Assembly (NCBI GenBank): GCA_014879875.1
Contig: JACSRF010000174.1
Span: 1 to 34,592, forward strand
DNA: 34,592 nt
Direction: 5' to 3'
Origin: Anaerolinea sp.
GTDB taxonomy: Bacteria; Chloroflexota; Anaerolineae; Promineifilales; Promineifilaceae
In this document: piece after piece, positions 1-8,005 of the stretch
Numbering within the stretch: position 1 is the stretch's first letter
Layout of the letters: every line of letters starts with the position of its first letter
The notes under the pieces: model-generated
Database searches by the model: none
Told to the model about the DNA's origin: nothing
The model's input: the letters and a program-made list of their open reading frames with translations, nothing else
Position numbers and translations under genes: made by a program

Positions 1-19
1 ACGCTTGATTTCTCCTGAT

Positions 20-60
20 CTCCGTGTCACTCTGTGTATCCTCCGTGCAACTCCGTGTAA
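20..60. repeat. Short tandem repeat, four ~10-nt units (CTCCGTGTNA)
   Basis: Four imperfect decamers lie at 20-29, 30-39, 41-50 and 51-60, with consensus CTCCGTGTMA. The array is non-coding in appearance and sits upstream of the zinc-ribbon gene. It is one of several short-unit arrays in the intergenic spaces of this window. Function is unknown. A short frame that runs through it (24-218) is not credible as a gene. Confidence 0.6.
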
Positions 61-88
61 CAGCAGATTCCACAGATTTCTTCTCCTT

Positions 89-115
89 AATCTGCGAAAT
101 CTGCGTAATCTGTGG
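89..115. repeat. Short tandem repeat, three 9-nt units (AATCTGCGN)
   Basis: Three adjacent nonamers lie at 89-97, 98-106 and 107-115 (AATCTGCGA, AATCTGCGT, AATCTGTGG). This is a second array with a different unit in the same spacer. A TTGACA hexamer follows at 127-132, but its distance to TAATAT (155-160) is 22 nt, too long for a confident sigma-70-type promoter. Confidence 0.55.
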
Positions 116-177
116 ATCGATTTTCTTTGACATAACGTTAATTCCAACAATGTCTAATATACAAGATGTAAAAAACT

Positions 178-831
178 ATGAGCAAAAATACCATCGAATT
201 CACACGCAACTATGCTGATCAAAGTACCGACAAAGGTTTTCAATTTGAGTTCTACTGTGATCGCTGCGGCAACGGCCACCGTACCCGCTTTCAAGCCAAC
301 GCCTTGGGCACAGTCTCCACCCTCATGGACACCGCCAACAGCGTCTTTGGCGGCTTGTTTGGCCGCGCCGCCGACCTCTCCGAACGCGCGCGTTCGGCCG
401 CCTGGGAACGCGCGCACGACGAAGCCTTCAGCGAAGCGGCGGACGAAATACACCCCTTATTCGCACAATGCCCCAACTGCGCCGCCTGGGTCTGCCGCAA
501 AAGTTGTTGGAACGATCAGCGTGGCCTCTGCAAAAATTGCGCCCCTGACCTGGGCGTCACCATGTCCACCGCGCAATCGCGCAAAGCAGTAGACGCCGCC
601 TGGGAAAACGCCGCTATGTCCGATGATGACAAACGCACCGTCAGCGGCGGTTGGGGCGAGACGATCACCGCCACCTGCCCCCACTGCGGCGCGCCCCAGC
701 CCGGCAAAGCCAAATTCTGCGCAGAATGTGGCGGCAAGCTGCAAAGCAGCGCGCATTGCATTGAATGCGGCAGCAAACTGGCTCCCGGCGCTAAATTTTG
801 CCCAGAGTGTGGGCACAAGGCCGGCGGCTGA
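178..831 (+). CDS. Zinc-ribbon domain protein (double zinc ribbon C-terminus)
   Basis: This is a predicted 217-aa cytosolic zinc-binding protein of unknown role. An N-terminal CDRC pair occurs at residues 27-30. Near residues 97-122 there is a Cys-rich block (CPNC, VC, CW, CKNC). The C-terminus holds two classical zinc ribbons, CPHC...CAEC and CIEC...CPEC, separated by short Gly/Lys-rich linkers. Between the Cys blocks lies an Ala/Glu-rich, probably helical segment (about residues 45-90). Zinc-ribbon proteins of this type are often paired with membrane or SPFH proteins, but no such partner is next to it here. The ATG at 178 has no strong Shine-Dalgarno sequence. The exact function is not recognised. 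Confidence 0.85.
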   Translation: MSKNTIEFTRNYADQSTDKGFQFEFYCDRCGNGHRTRFQANALGTVSTLMDTANSVFGGLFGRAADLSERARSAAWERAHDEAFSEAADEIHPLFAQCPNCAAWVCRKSCWNDQRGLCKNCAPDLGVTMSTAQSRKAVDAAWENAAMSDDDKRTVSGGWGETITATCPHCGAPQPGKAKFCAECGGKLQSSAHCIECGSKLAPGAKFCPECGHKAGG

Positions 832-957
832 ACCACATTTATACTGGTTGTGGCCGGTCTCTGACCGCGCCACTTCTGGTTATATGCCCGTTCCCAGTAT
901 ACGCGCCAATCATCCTATGCTAAACTGTCATTACGTCTTCATTATGGAAGGAATAAG

Positions 958-1284
958 ATGCTGCAAGTACAGGTTAGTGAAACATATGCAACCATTCTCC
1001 AACCTTTAGACAAGCACGTCAACGAGGCGCTGCGTCGTTATGCGCTGGAAAAAGTACAAGAGCAATTGTTGCATTTGGAAAAACAGGTACAGCAATGGGA
1101 AGATAAATATGGTTGCAGTTATGATCTTTTTGCCTTCCGCACCGCAACAGACGAAGCCTATGTACAAGAATTGAATACCCATCCCGCCACACAACTTTGG
1201 GAAAGCGACCTGTTGGCCTGGGAATTCGATGCCGCTCAACTCCAAGAATGGCGCAGACATTTGCAGATTCTCTCCAAGAAGTAA
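958..1284 (+). CDS. Small 'KYG'-type protein, putative antitoxin/partner of the TumE-like protein
   Basis: This is a 108-aa acidic, probably helical protein. It has a central WEDKYG motif followed by a Phe-containing stretch and a Trp-Glu-rich segment (LWESDLLAWE). This pattern resembles the small protein at 32728-33024 (YERKYG...F...W...DW), so I place the two in one family. Such proteins commonly precede TumE/DUF6516-like proteins, which suggests an antitoxin or partner role (inference). The start is well supported by AAGGA at 948-952, five bases before the ATG. The next gene overlaps its 3' end by 37 nt, implying translational coupling. Confidence 0.75.
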   Translation: MLQVQVSETYATILQPLDKHVNEALRRYALEKVQEQLLHLEKQVQQWEDKYGCSYDLFAFRTATDEAYVQELNTHPATQLWESDLLAWEFDAAQLQEWRRHLQILSKK

Positions 1285-1646
1285 TTGAGTTGTGCCAGCA
1301 GCGGTTGACGGCCGTTACCATCGCGCGCCACACCATCCGCGAGCATGTTGCTCTGGTCGAAATTCATGTCATGTATGGCCGTTACGCGATCCATATCCGT
1401 GAAGTATGCCAAGCTGATGGCGTCCGTAAATACGCTTACTACGCACTGCAAAACGACCAGGTAGTTGTTGGGTTTGACAATGTACCCGATCCGCAAGCCT
1501 TGAAACTGAAATATGGCGCACTTTACACAGCGCATCGCCTGGAACGCATTCCTCATCAACATACCGCCCAGAAAACGGCCGTCATGCTCACAGAAGAAGT
1601 CGCCTGCGCACATTTTTTGGATTGGCTTATGGCAAACCTGATATGA
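1248..1646 (+). CDS. TumE/DUF6516-like protein, putative toxin-like component
   Basis: This is a 132-aa protein. The segment around YYALQNDQVVVGFDN followed by a His-containing RIPHQHT and a C-terminal helix resembles the TumE/DUF6516 type of toxin-like proteins, which have a 'WDNAPHH...H' core. I judge the match moderate. The start at 1248 (ATG, MAQTFADS) is preferred over upstream codons because it keeps the overlap with the upstream gene short. The stop overlaps the helicase start as ATGA (1643-1646), so the gene is translationally coupled on both sides. Two ACGGCCGT octamers lie in it (1308 and about 1575), both read as Thr-Ala-Val. The biochemical activity of this family is not visible from the sequence. 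Confidence 0.65.
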   Translation: MAQTFADSLQEVIELCQQRLTAVTIARHTIREHVALVEIHVMYGRYAIHIREVCQADGVRKYAYYALQNDQVVVGFDNVPDPQALKLKYGALYTAHRLERIPHQHTAQKTAVMLTEEVACAHFLDWLMANLI

Positions 1647-3901
1647 TCAACCTCCGTCCGTCCCAAGAAGAAATCCTCAAATACGAAAACGGCCGTCTCG
1701 CCATCAGCGCCGTCCCTGGCAGCGGGAAAACGTTCACCCTCTCTCTGCTCGCAGCGCAGTTGATCGGCGCCGGCCGTATCACCCCCGCTACCGACCAGCA
1801 GATCCTCATCGTCACCTACCTCAACGCCAGCGTAGACAACTTCAAAGCGCGCATTCGCCAGCGGTTAGAAGTGCTGGAACTCCCCTCTGACCGTGGCTTT
1901 GACGTGCGCACCCTACACAGCCTGGCGCTCGAAATTGTCCGCCTCGCCAGCAGCGGCCTCGGCGCGGACAGCGACGCCCTCAACGTCCTCGATGATACCC
2001 AAAGCAGCCATTATCTGGCGCTGGCCGTAGACGGCTGGGTGGAGCAAAACCTGGACCTCTGGCTCGCCTTCCTGCCCGAAGACAGCCCGCAAATGCGCGC
2101 GCGTTGGCGCGACATCACCGCCCGCACCGCCCGCGCCTTCATGCGCGCAGCAAAAAATGAACGTTACCGACCGGAGGAGGTTTTACGGCGCCTGACGCTT
2201 GACGACAATCACCAGTCGCCAATCAACCAATCACCCCTTTTGCAAATGATGGGAGGCATTTACGGCCGTTACCAAACCCTCCTCACCCGCCAAAGCGTCC
2301 TTGACTTTGACGATCTCATCTGGCAGGCTGCCGACCTGCTGCAACACCGCCCCGACTTCGCCGCCCAACTGCGCCAACGCTGGCCCTACGTCCTTGAAGA
2401 CGAGGCCCAGGACAGCGTACCCCTGCAAGAAGTGCTGCTGGAAACGCTCACCGGACTCAATGGCAACTGGGTGCGCGTCGGCGACCCCAACCAGGCGATC
2501 ACCAGTACCTTCACCGCTGCCCACCCCCGCTTTTTCAACGCCTTCATGGATCGCCCCGATGTGAGCGGCCGTCCCTTGCCCAACAGCGGTCGCTGCGCCC
2601 CCCTCATCATCGGTGCGGCCAACACTCTGCTCAATTGGGTCATAGACAAGCACCCCGTTCCCGAAGTGCGCCGCTACACCTTTCGCCGCCAGGCCATCCT
2701 GCCCACGCCCCCCGGCGACGCGCAGCCCAATCCCCCGGACAGTGAAGCGGCCATCCGCATCAAAGTGTACAAACATCGCGAAGACGAAGAACTGCCGGCC
2801 ATCGCCCGCCTCACCGCCAAATACGCCCAGCAGCGACCAGACCACACCCTCGCTATTCTCGTTCCCACCAACCAGATCGGCCACGACATTGCCGATCACC
2901 TGGACGAACTAGACGTGGCCTACGATAATCTGCTGCGCGGCAGCGGCCATGAACGGGAAATCGCCGCCGCCATGCATGCCATCCTCGCCATCCTCGCCAA
3001 CCCGCTGGACACGCGCGCCCTCGTCGCCGCCCACGCCAGCCTGCACGCTCTCGGCCACCCGGCCGCCCTCGGCCCGCTGGAAGGGCTGGATCGCTTTCAT
3101 ACCATCCTGCGCAGCGTCTACCAGCCGGAGGTGTTCTTGTTTCCCTGGGATGAGGCGCAGTGGACGGCCGCTTTCCCTGCCGGTGTTGTCAGCGACGACG
3201 ATTGGCAACACTTTCGTCGCCTGGCCGATTTTTTGCGGCGCATGTTCCAGATGCGCGACCTGCCCATTGATGACCTGGCGCTGACCCTGGGAGATGAACT
3301 ATTCGCCCACAGCAGCGACGTTCACGAAGGGGACCTGGCTATCGCTTACCAGATCGCCACCATTTTGCGCCGCTGGCGCGACATGCAGCCAGAGTGGCGC
3401 TTGCCGGAACTGGCGGCAGAACTGGCCGATGTGGCGAACGGCCGTCGTCGTCTCCCCCTCCCTTCGCCCACCGATTACGGCTACGAACCAGAACCCGGCC
3501 GCATCACCCTCACCACCCAACACAGCGCTAAAGGGTTGGAATGGGACGCCGTTTTCCTCGTCGGCATAGATGGCTTCTGGATTCCCGGCACTCTCGATTC
3601 CCCCTTCCTCGGCGTGCATGATTTCCTCGGCGGCGACCCCACCGCCGAAGCCAGCGCCCAACTGCGCTACCTGATGAAAGGGGAAGCAGGTATCTACCCG
3701 GAGCGCAGCGCCACCGACTCGGCGCACATCGAAATCATCAGCGAACGGCTGCGCCTGCTCTACGTGGGCATCACCCGCGCCCGCCGTTTTCTGCACCTCA
3801 GCCGCAGCCGCGCCACGCGCCAATACAGCAAGGAGCGCGACGCCGAACCGGCGACGGTGTTGGGGGTGTTGTACCAATATTTGAAAGAGCGTGAAGCGTG
3901 A
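1643..3901 (+). CDS. UvrD/Rep-type superfamily 1 DNA helicase
   Basis: This is an ATP-dependent 3'-5' DNA helicase of the UvrD/PcrA/Rep class, 752 aa from the ATG at 1643. The Q-motif region (LRPSQEEIL) is at residues 4-12 and Walker A (PGSGKT) at residues 25-30. Motif II reads EDEAQDS (about 252-258) and motif III GDPNQAI. Late motifs are TTQHSAKGLEWD (motif V region) and LLYVGITRARR (motif VI, around residue 707). There is no nuclease domain and no iron-sulphur cluster motif. The start overlaps the previous stop as ATGA; the in-frame TTG at 1622 is less likely. A role in repair or in a defence/toxin module is possible. The tight coupling to the TumE-like pair is unusual for a housekeeping UvrD. 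Confidence 0.93.
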   Translation: MINLRPSQEEILKYENGRLAISAVPGSGKTFTLSLLAAQLIGAGRITPATDQQILIVTYLNASVDNFKARIRQRLEVLELPSDRGFDVRTLHSLALEIVRLASSGLGADSDALNVLDDTQSSHYLALAVDGWVEQNLDLWLAFLPEDSPQMRARWRDITARTARAFMRAAKNERYRPEEVLRRLTLDDNHQSPINQSPLLQMMGGIYGRYQTLLTRQSVLDFDDLIWQAADLLQHRPDFAAQLRQRWPYVLEDEAQDSVPLQEVLLETLTGLNGNWVRVGDPNQAITSTFTAAHPRFFNAFMDRPDVSGRPLPNSGRCAPLIIGAANTLLNWVIDKHPVPEVRRYTFRRQAILPTPPGDAQPNPPDSEAAIRIKVYKHREDEELPAIARLTAKYAQQRPDHTLAILVPTNQIGHDIADHLDELDVAYDNLLRGSGHEREIAAAMHAILAILANPLDTRALVAAHASLHALGHPAALGPLEGLDRFHTILRSVYQPEVFLFPWDEAQWTAAFPAGVVSDDDWQHFRRLADFLRRMFQMRDLPIDDLALTLGDELFAHSSDVHEGDLAIAYQIATILRRWRDMQPEWRLPELAAELADVANGRRRLPLPSPTDYGYEPEPGRITLTTQHSAKGLEWDAVFLVGIDGFWIPGTLDSPFLGVHDFLGGDPTAEASAQLRYLMKGEAGIYPERSATDSAHIEIISERLRLLYVGITRARRFLHLSRSRATRQYSKERDAEPATVLGVLYQYLKEREA

Positions 3902-3904
3902 AAC
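3890..3904. repeat. 15-nt repeat shared by two gene ends (copy 1)
   Basis: CGTGAAGCGTGAAAC spans the helicase stop codon and encodes its Arg-Glu-Ala ending. The identical 15-mer occurs at 23116-23130 over the stop codon of the second O-antigen ligase-like gene. The internal period is 7 nt (GTGAAGC/GTGAAAC). Confidence 0.6.
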
Positions 3905-3966
3905 TTGAAAGAGGGCTGTGCCGAGTTATTTGTAGCTATATTCCGCACCAAGCACGAACCCACTAT

Positions 3967-3996
3967 TTGACTACCTGACTATGGCTCATGTATGAT
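3967..3996 (+). promoter_or_regulatory. Predicted sigma-70-type promoter of the polysaccharide operon
   Basis: A -35 box TTGACT (3967-3972) and a -10 box TATGAT (3991-3996) are separated by 18 nt. Transcription would begin near 4003. This leaves a short leader with a GGAGG ribosome site at 4016-4020, seven bases before the TTG at 4028. The ATG at 3992 lies inside the -10 box and cannot be the start if this promoter is real. Confidence 0.6.
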
Positions 3997-4027
3997 TGCC
4001 TCCGATTTGCTCATTGGAGGTTACAAC

Positions 4028-5281
4028 TTGGAAGAGGAAATTGATTTACGACCTTATGTCGAGGCGATAGTTAAGCGGTGGTATTGGGTGGTGGGAACGG
4101 CCGTATTAGCCGCCGTGGTTGCATTTATTATCAGCTCTCTTTTGCCACCAACATATGAGGCGACGGCGCTGGTAGTGGTAACCGAGCCTAGCCAGTTAGT
4201 GCGATTTGAGGCTGGGTTTGATGCGATTCAAGAAATCGTACCGCGTCCACTGCGTGCTTACCCAGAACTGTCCCTCAGTGATGAACTATTACAAACCGTG
4301 CTGACTGAAGTACAACCCGTATTACCAAAAGAAATGACATTAGATCAACTTCGTGGCACTTTAAGTGCTGAATCAGGCGGGGACCCGAGCCTGATTCGGT
4401 TGATTGTACAGTACAGTAACCCAGAAACGACAGCATTGATTGCCAATACCTGGGCAAAGTGGTTTGTCCAAAAAGCCAATGAGATATATGGTAGTACGAA
4501 TGATAATCAGTTAGCCTCTTTTGAAGCGCAAGTAAAACAAATTAGCGGCGAGTTAGAAGAAGCTGGGGCAGCTTTAATCGAATTTCAGGCGCGTAACCGA
4601 TTAGACATCGTGAGCAACGAATTGTTCGCGCTACAAACAACCCGCTCGACGCTTTTAGCGAAAAGAGTTACTGTGAATCTTCTATTACAGGATATTGCGG
4701 GTTTAATTGAGTTATTATCTGCACAATCAGGGAATTCAGTTAATCTGGCGGATCAACTAACGGCGCTCTTTTTACAGGTGAGCGCCTTTTATGAACCGGC
4801 ACAGGGATCTAGCAACCCGGTTTTTCTGCAAATCAATGGGGATGCAGCGGTTCTGACAACCGCAAGTCGGCGTGAGCAAATTGCTTTGCTTAACGACCTG
4901 GAAACAACCTTGATCACACGCCTGGCTAAACTGGATAATGAAGTTGATATGCTAGAACCACAGATTTTATTGTTGCAGACGGAACGCGAAGTGTTTGTTG
5001 TGGAGCAAAACCAACTTAATCGGGAACGAGATACGGCTCAAGAAGCCTATTTAGCGCTGGCGCGCCGTGTTGAGGAAGAACGGATTACGGCGCAAGATGT
5101 AACAGAAGGTGTGCGTCTGGCGAGCCAAGCGGCTGTGCCTAAAAACCCTATGGGATCGCGGCGGCTATTAATTACGATGGGGGGGATTGTTTTACAGGGC
5201 TTTCTAGCTGTAACAGTTATTCTTTTCATGACCTGGTGGCGTATTTATAAAACACAAGAGCTTACATCATTAAGTGAGTAG
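4028..5281 (+). CDS. Wzz/chain-length-determinant family protein (polysaccharide co-polymerase)
   Basis: This is a 417-aa inner-membrane protein that would control polysaccharide chain length with a Wzy polymerase. It starts EEEIDLRPYVEAIVKRW, typical of Wzz-domain proteins, followed by TM1 at about residues 19-40. A long coiled-coil-rich extracytoplasmic region with many Glu/Gln/Leu residues runs to about residue 380. A second TM (VLQGFLAVTVILFMTWW) is near the C-terminus. No Walker motifs or tyrosine cluster are present, so there is no fused BY-kinase. The TTG start is supported by GGAGG at 4016-4020. It is the first gene of the long operon. It contains one ACGGCCGT octamer in TM1 (GTAVLAA). 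Confidence 0.85.
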   Translation: MEEEIDLRPYVEAIVKRWYWVVGTAVLAAVVAFIISSLLPPTYEATALVVVTEPSQLVRFEAGFDAIQEIVPRPLRAYPELSLSDELLQTVLTEVQPVLPKEMTLDQLRGTLSAESGGDPSLIRLIVQYSNPETTALIANTWAKWFVQKANEIYGSTNDNQLASFEAQVKQISGELEEAGAALIEFQARNRLDIVSNELFALQTTRSTLLAKRVTVNLLLQDIAGLIELLSAQSGNSVNLADQLTALFLQVSAFYEPAQGSSNPVFLQINGDAAVLTTASRREQIALLNDLETTLITRLAKLDNEVDMLEPQILLLQTEREVFVVEQNQLNRERDTAQEAYLALARRVEEERITAQDVTEGVRLASQAAVPKNPMGSRRLLITMGGIVLQGFLAVTVILFMTWWRIYKTQELTSLSE

Positions 5282-5283
5282 AG

Positions 5284-6021
5284 ATGATGGTGGCGCACTC
5301 GAAAATGAGAGAGGCGAGTCTGTTGAAGTGTCTGGCAGTGATTCCTGCACGATCTGGTTCCAAAAGAATTGCGAACAAGAACACCCGGTTGTTTTATGGC
5401 AAACCTCTTATTGCCTATACAATCGAAGCTGCGCAAGCCAGCAATATTTTTGATCGGATCATTGTTAGTACAGACAGCGAACGTATTGCCGAAGTAGCGC
5501 GACAATTTGGGGCAGAGACGCCTTATTTGCGCGACGCTTCTCTTGCTGATGATTATGCCCCTGTATCATTAACAACTGTTGATGCACTTAATAAATTGGA
5601 TTCGAAAGGAACCCGTTATCAATATGTAGCTCAATTAATGGCTAACTGTCCTTTGCGAACGGCGGCAAATATTGTGGATAGTTACCGGCAGTTTCTGGAA
5701 TTGGATGCGGATGCACAGATTTCGGTTACACGTTATGGTTGGTTGAATCCCTGGTGGGCTATGGAACGTAATAAAGAGTTCGTCTTACAGCCTCTTTTTA
5801 CGGAACAATTGAAGCGGCGCAGTCAAGATTTGCCAGAATTGTTTTGCCCTACGGGGGCGATCTGGTGGGCAAAGGCTGAGACGCTACGGCAGAAACAGAC
5901 CTTTCATATCGAAAATCGGGTGGGGTGGGAGATGCCCTGGCAAGAAGCAATTGATATTGACAACGAAGAAGAATGGCAAATGGCGGAGTTTATGGTGCAG
6001 TTACGTCTTCATCAAAGCTAA
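5284..6021 (+). CDS. legF: CMP-nonulosonate (legionaminic acid) cytidylyltransferase
   Basis: The protein would activate a nine-carbon sialic-acid-like sugar with CTP to give the CMP-sugar. The 245-aa sequence has the family signature IPARSGSKRIANKN near residues 20-33. It also has GKPLIAYTIEAA, VSTDSERIAEVA, and later DIDNEEEWQMAE with the terminal Asp pair that binds metal. The length is normal for NeuA/PseF/LegF enzymes without the SGNH domain. The neighbourhood contains LegB, LegC and LegI homologues, so LegF is the best specific assignment; PseF or NeuA cannot be excluded from this protein alone. The start follows the previous stop by 2 nt. Confidence 0.88.
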   Translation: MMVAHSKMREASLLKCLAVIPARSGSKRIANKNTRLFYGKPLIAYTIEAAQASNIFDRIIVSTDSERIAEVARQFGAETPYLRDASLADDYAPVSLTTVDALNKLDSKGTRYQYVAQLMANCPLRTAANIVDSYRQFLELDADAQISVTRYGWLNPWWAMERNKEFVLQPLFTEQLKRRSQDLPELFCPTGAIWWAKAETLRQKQTFHIENRVGWEMPWQEAIDIDNEEEWQMAEFMVQLRLHQS

Positions 6022-6038
6022 GGATGAGCTAAGGATGT

Positions 6039-6944
6039 ATGGTTCTTGAAAAGATAGCTGTTTATACAACAATATACCCAGGTGTAGAGCCATTTTTGTC
6101 TGAATGGTATACCACTGTTCAGGAACAAATTGATAATCGTTTTGATTTGTGGATAGGGGTTGATGGTCTGGAGTTAAGCAAAATCAAGCAGCTTGTGGGA
6201 AAGCATATAGAGGCGAATTGGGTGTTAGCTACGCAAGGTGTAACACCGGCTCAGGTGCGACAACAAGTTTTAGAGCATCTTGTTAATGAGTATGAAGCCC
6301 TTGTTTTTGTTGATAGTGATGATTTATTACTGCCAACAAGGGTGGTGGAAGCTTGTTATGCATTAAGAGATAGTGATGTAAATGGTTGTGCTTTGAGCCT
6401 GGTAAATAAACAAGGAACTGCGCTGAATGTGGTTTTTCGTCCACGAGATCTGGCAACGGCCGTTTCCAACATGCCCAGAACGAATGTCTTTGGCTTGTCT
6501 AATACCGCTTATCGCACAGAGATAATGAAGCAGTGCTTGCCCATTCCCCCTGAGTGTGTATTGGTGGATTGGTTTCTTGCGACCATGGCCTGGGGTATGG
6601 AGGCACGGTTTAGTTTTGATTTTGTTCCGCGAATGTACTATCGGCAGCATGAGAATAATATAGCCGGTTTTTTGCCGCCTTTTACGGCAAGACGGGTTCA
6701 GTTAGCGACAAAACGAGTTTTAGGCCACTATGATTGTGTCTTGCGGCGGGCTTCAGTTGTGAGTGCGGCACGATATGAAGAAATCAAAATAGCGGCGGAG
6801 CGCGCACAAATTTTTTTTAGGGCCATAGTGGCAGATAACCTGATGTTGACTCGCTACACTGATGCCTTGAATGAGATGGCATGTGAAACTGTATGGTGGG
6901 CATTTGTGGCTCATCCTGAACTGGAGTGGTTATGGAGAAATTAA
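6039..6944 (+). CDS. Glycosyltransferase family 2-like protein
   Basis: This is a 301-aa cytosolic GT-A-type protein. It starts with the beta-strand IAVYTTIYPGVEPFL and carries a clear FVDSDDLLLP motif (about residues 89-98), which is the metal/nucleotide-sugar binding DxD of the fold. Donor and acceptor are unknown. It sits between legF and legI, inside the nonulosonate biosynthesis block, so it may be the transferase acting on or next to the nonulosonic acid (inference). The ATG at 6039 follows AAGG closely. The 3' end overlaps legI by 13 nt. Confidence 0.75.
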   Translation: MVLEKIAVYTTIYPGVEPFLSEWYTTVQEQIDNRFDLWIGVDGLELSKIKQLVGKHIEANWVLATQGVTPAQVRQQVLEHLVNEYEALVFVDSDDLLLPTRVVEACYALRDSDVNGCALSLVNKQGTALNVVFRPRDLATAVSNMPRTNVFGLSNTAYRTEIMKQCLPIPPECVLVDWFLATMAWGMEARFSFDFVPRMYYRQHENNIAGFLPPFTARRVQLATKRVLGHYDCVLRRASVVSAARYEEIKIAAERAQIFFRAIVADNLMLTRYTDALNEMACETVWWAFVAHPELEWLWRN

Positions 6945-7984
6945 ACATTAACGGCCGTCCTGTCTCTCCTGAAGAACCGCCGTATGTCATTGCTGAAATA
7001 GGGGCAAATCATAATGGCGATATGGGATTGGCTCGCAAGCTGGTTGACGTGGCGAAGTTGTGTGGCGCAGACGCCGCCAAGTTTCAATCGTGGTCTAAGA
7101 ATTCGTTGATTTCTAAAGCTGAATATGCGCGGAATACAGAATATAGTGACAAGAAGAAGCACTTTGGATCTTTAGAAGAGATGGTGGCAGCATATCAGTT
7201 AACGTTAGAACAACACCATGAATTAGCAACATATTGTCAGGAAAAAGGCATAGATTTTCTCTCTAGTTGTTTTTCGCCTCAAGAGGTGGATTTGTTAGAC
7301 CAGCTTAATGTGCCAGCTTTTAAGATCGCCTCAATGGATATAAACCATTTAACTTTATTAGAACATGTGGCTAGTAAAGGGAAACCTGTTATCTTGTCAA
7401 CAGGTATGGCGACACTGGCGGAAATTGAGCGGGCGCTATATGTTTTAAGAGCAAACGGGTCCGGCGACGTAGCTTTGTTACATTGTATTTCTATTTACCC
7501 ACCAGATTATAAAGATATTCATTTACGAAATATTGCTATGTTACAGCAAACGTTTGCTGTACCGGTTGGGTTCAGTGATCATACGTTTGGTACGGCCGTA
7601 TCGTTAGCGGCGATTGCTTTGGGCGCTTGCATCATCGAAAAGCATTTCACCTTAGATAAGGATATGGCCGGATGGGATCATGCTATTTCGGCCGATCCGC
7701 ATGAATTAGCCGAGATAGTACGTGAAGGGCGGCATATTTTTAACGCATTAGGCTCTTTTACACGTACAGTAAGCCGAGCCGAAGAAGAAAAGAAGAAAAA
7801 ATTCCGCCGCTGTATCGTGATAAAACACGCGGGTAAGCGTGGCGAGGTGCTTACATTAGCAGATTTGGACTACAAACGACCCGGTACCGGAATTCACCCG
7901 GATGAAGCGCAATATGTTATTGGTCGGCAATTAGTGCGAGATTTAGAAGCGGATACCGAACTGCATTGGTCAGATTTGGGGTAG
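6932..7984 (+). CDS. legI: N-acetylneuraminate/legionaminate synthase (NeuB family)
   Basis: The protein condenses a 2,4-diamino-6-deoxy hexose (or ManNAc) with phosphoenolpyruvate to form the nonulosonic acid. At 350 aa it has normal NeuB length. Motifs are EIGANHNGDMGLA near the N-terminus, GADAAKFQ, KIASMDINHL, STGMATLAEIE, and DHTFG...EKHFTLD in the TIM barrel. The C-terminal antifreeze-like SAF domain is KHAGKRGEVLTLADLDYKRP. The ATG at 6932 has CTGGAG five bases upstream and is preferred to the GTG at 6926. With LegB and LegC homologues nearby, legionaminic acid is the likely product. Confidence 0.92.
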   Translation: MEKLNINGRPVSPEEPPYVIAEIGANHNGDMGLARKLVDVAKLCGADAAKFQSWSKNSLISKAEYARNTEYSDKKKHFGSLEEMVAAYQLTLEQHHELATYCQEKGIDFLSSCFSPQEVDLLDQLNVPAFKIASMDINHLTLLEHVASKGKPVILSTGMATLAEIERALYVLRANGSGDVALLHCISIYPPDYKDIHLRNIAMLQQTFAVPVGFSDHTFGTAVSLAAIALGACIIEKHFTLDKDMAGWDHAISADPHELAEIVREGRHIFNALGSFTRTVSRAEEEKKKKFRRCIVIKHAGKRGEVLTLADLDYKRPGTGIHPDEAQYVIGRQLVRDLEADTELHWSDLG

Positions 7985-8005
7985 CGTTCCGCATAAACGT
8001 GTTTT

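Noticed and set aside
20-115. A CRISPR-like array
   Set aside because: Units are 9-10 nt, directly adjacent and imperfect, with no spacers and no cas genes in the window.
127-160. TTGACA with TAATAT upstream of the zinc-ribbon gene
   Set aside because: The spacer is 22 nt, outside the normal 16-19 range, and no better -10 partner is present.
24-218. A 64-codon open frame at the window start
   Set aside because: It runs through two short tandem repeat arrays and overlaps the start of the zinc-ribbon gene; no ribosome site or family features are visible.
836-885. Possible terminator after the zinc-ribbon gene
   Set aside because: Only short stems (CGGTC/GACCG) are found and no T-tract follows.
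2231-2899. A 222-codon minus-strand open frame inside the helicase gene
   Set aside because: It is a Gly/Val-rich antisense shadow of a well-supported helicase with all motifs in place.
4028-5281. Wzz with fused tyrosine kinase
   Set aside because: There is no Walker A/B motif or Tyr cluster, and the protein ends shortly after the second membrane segment.
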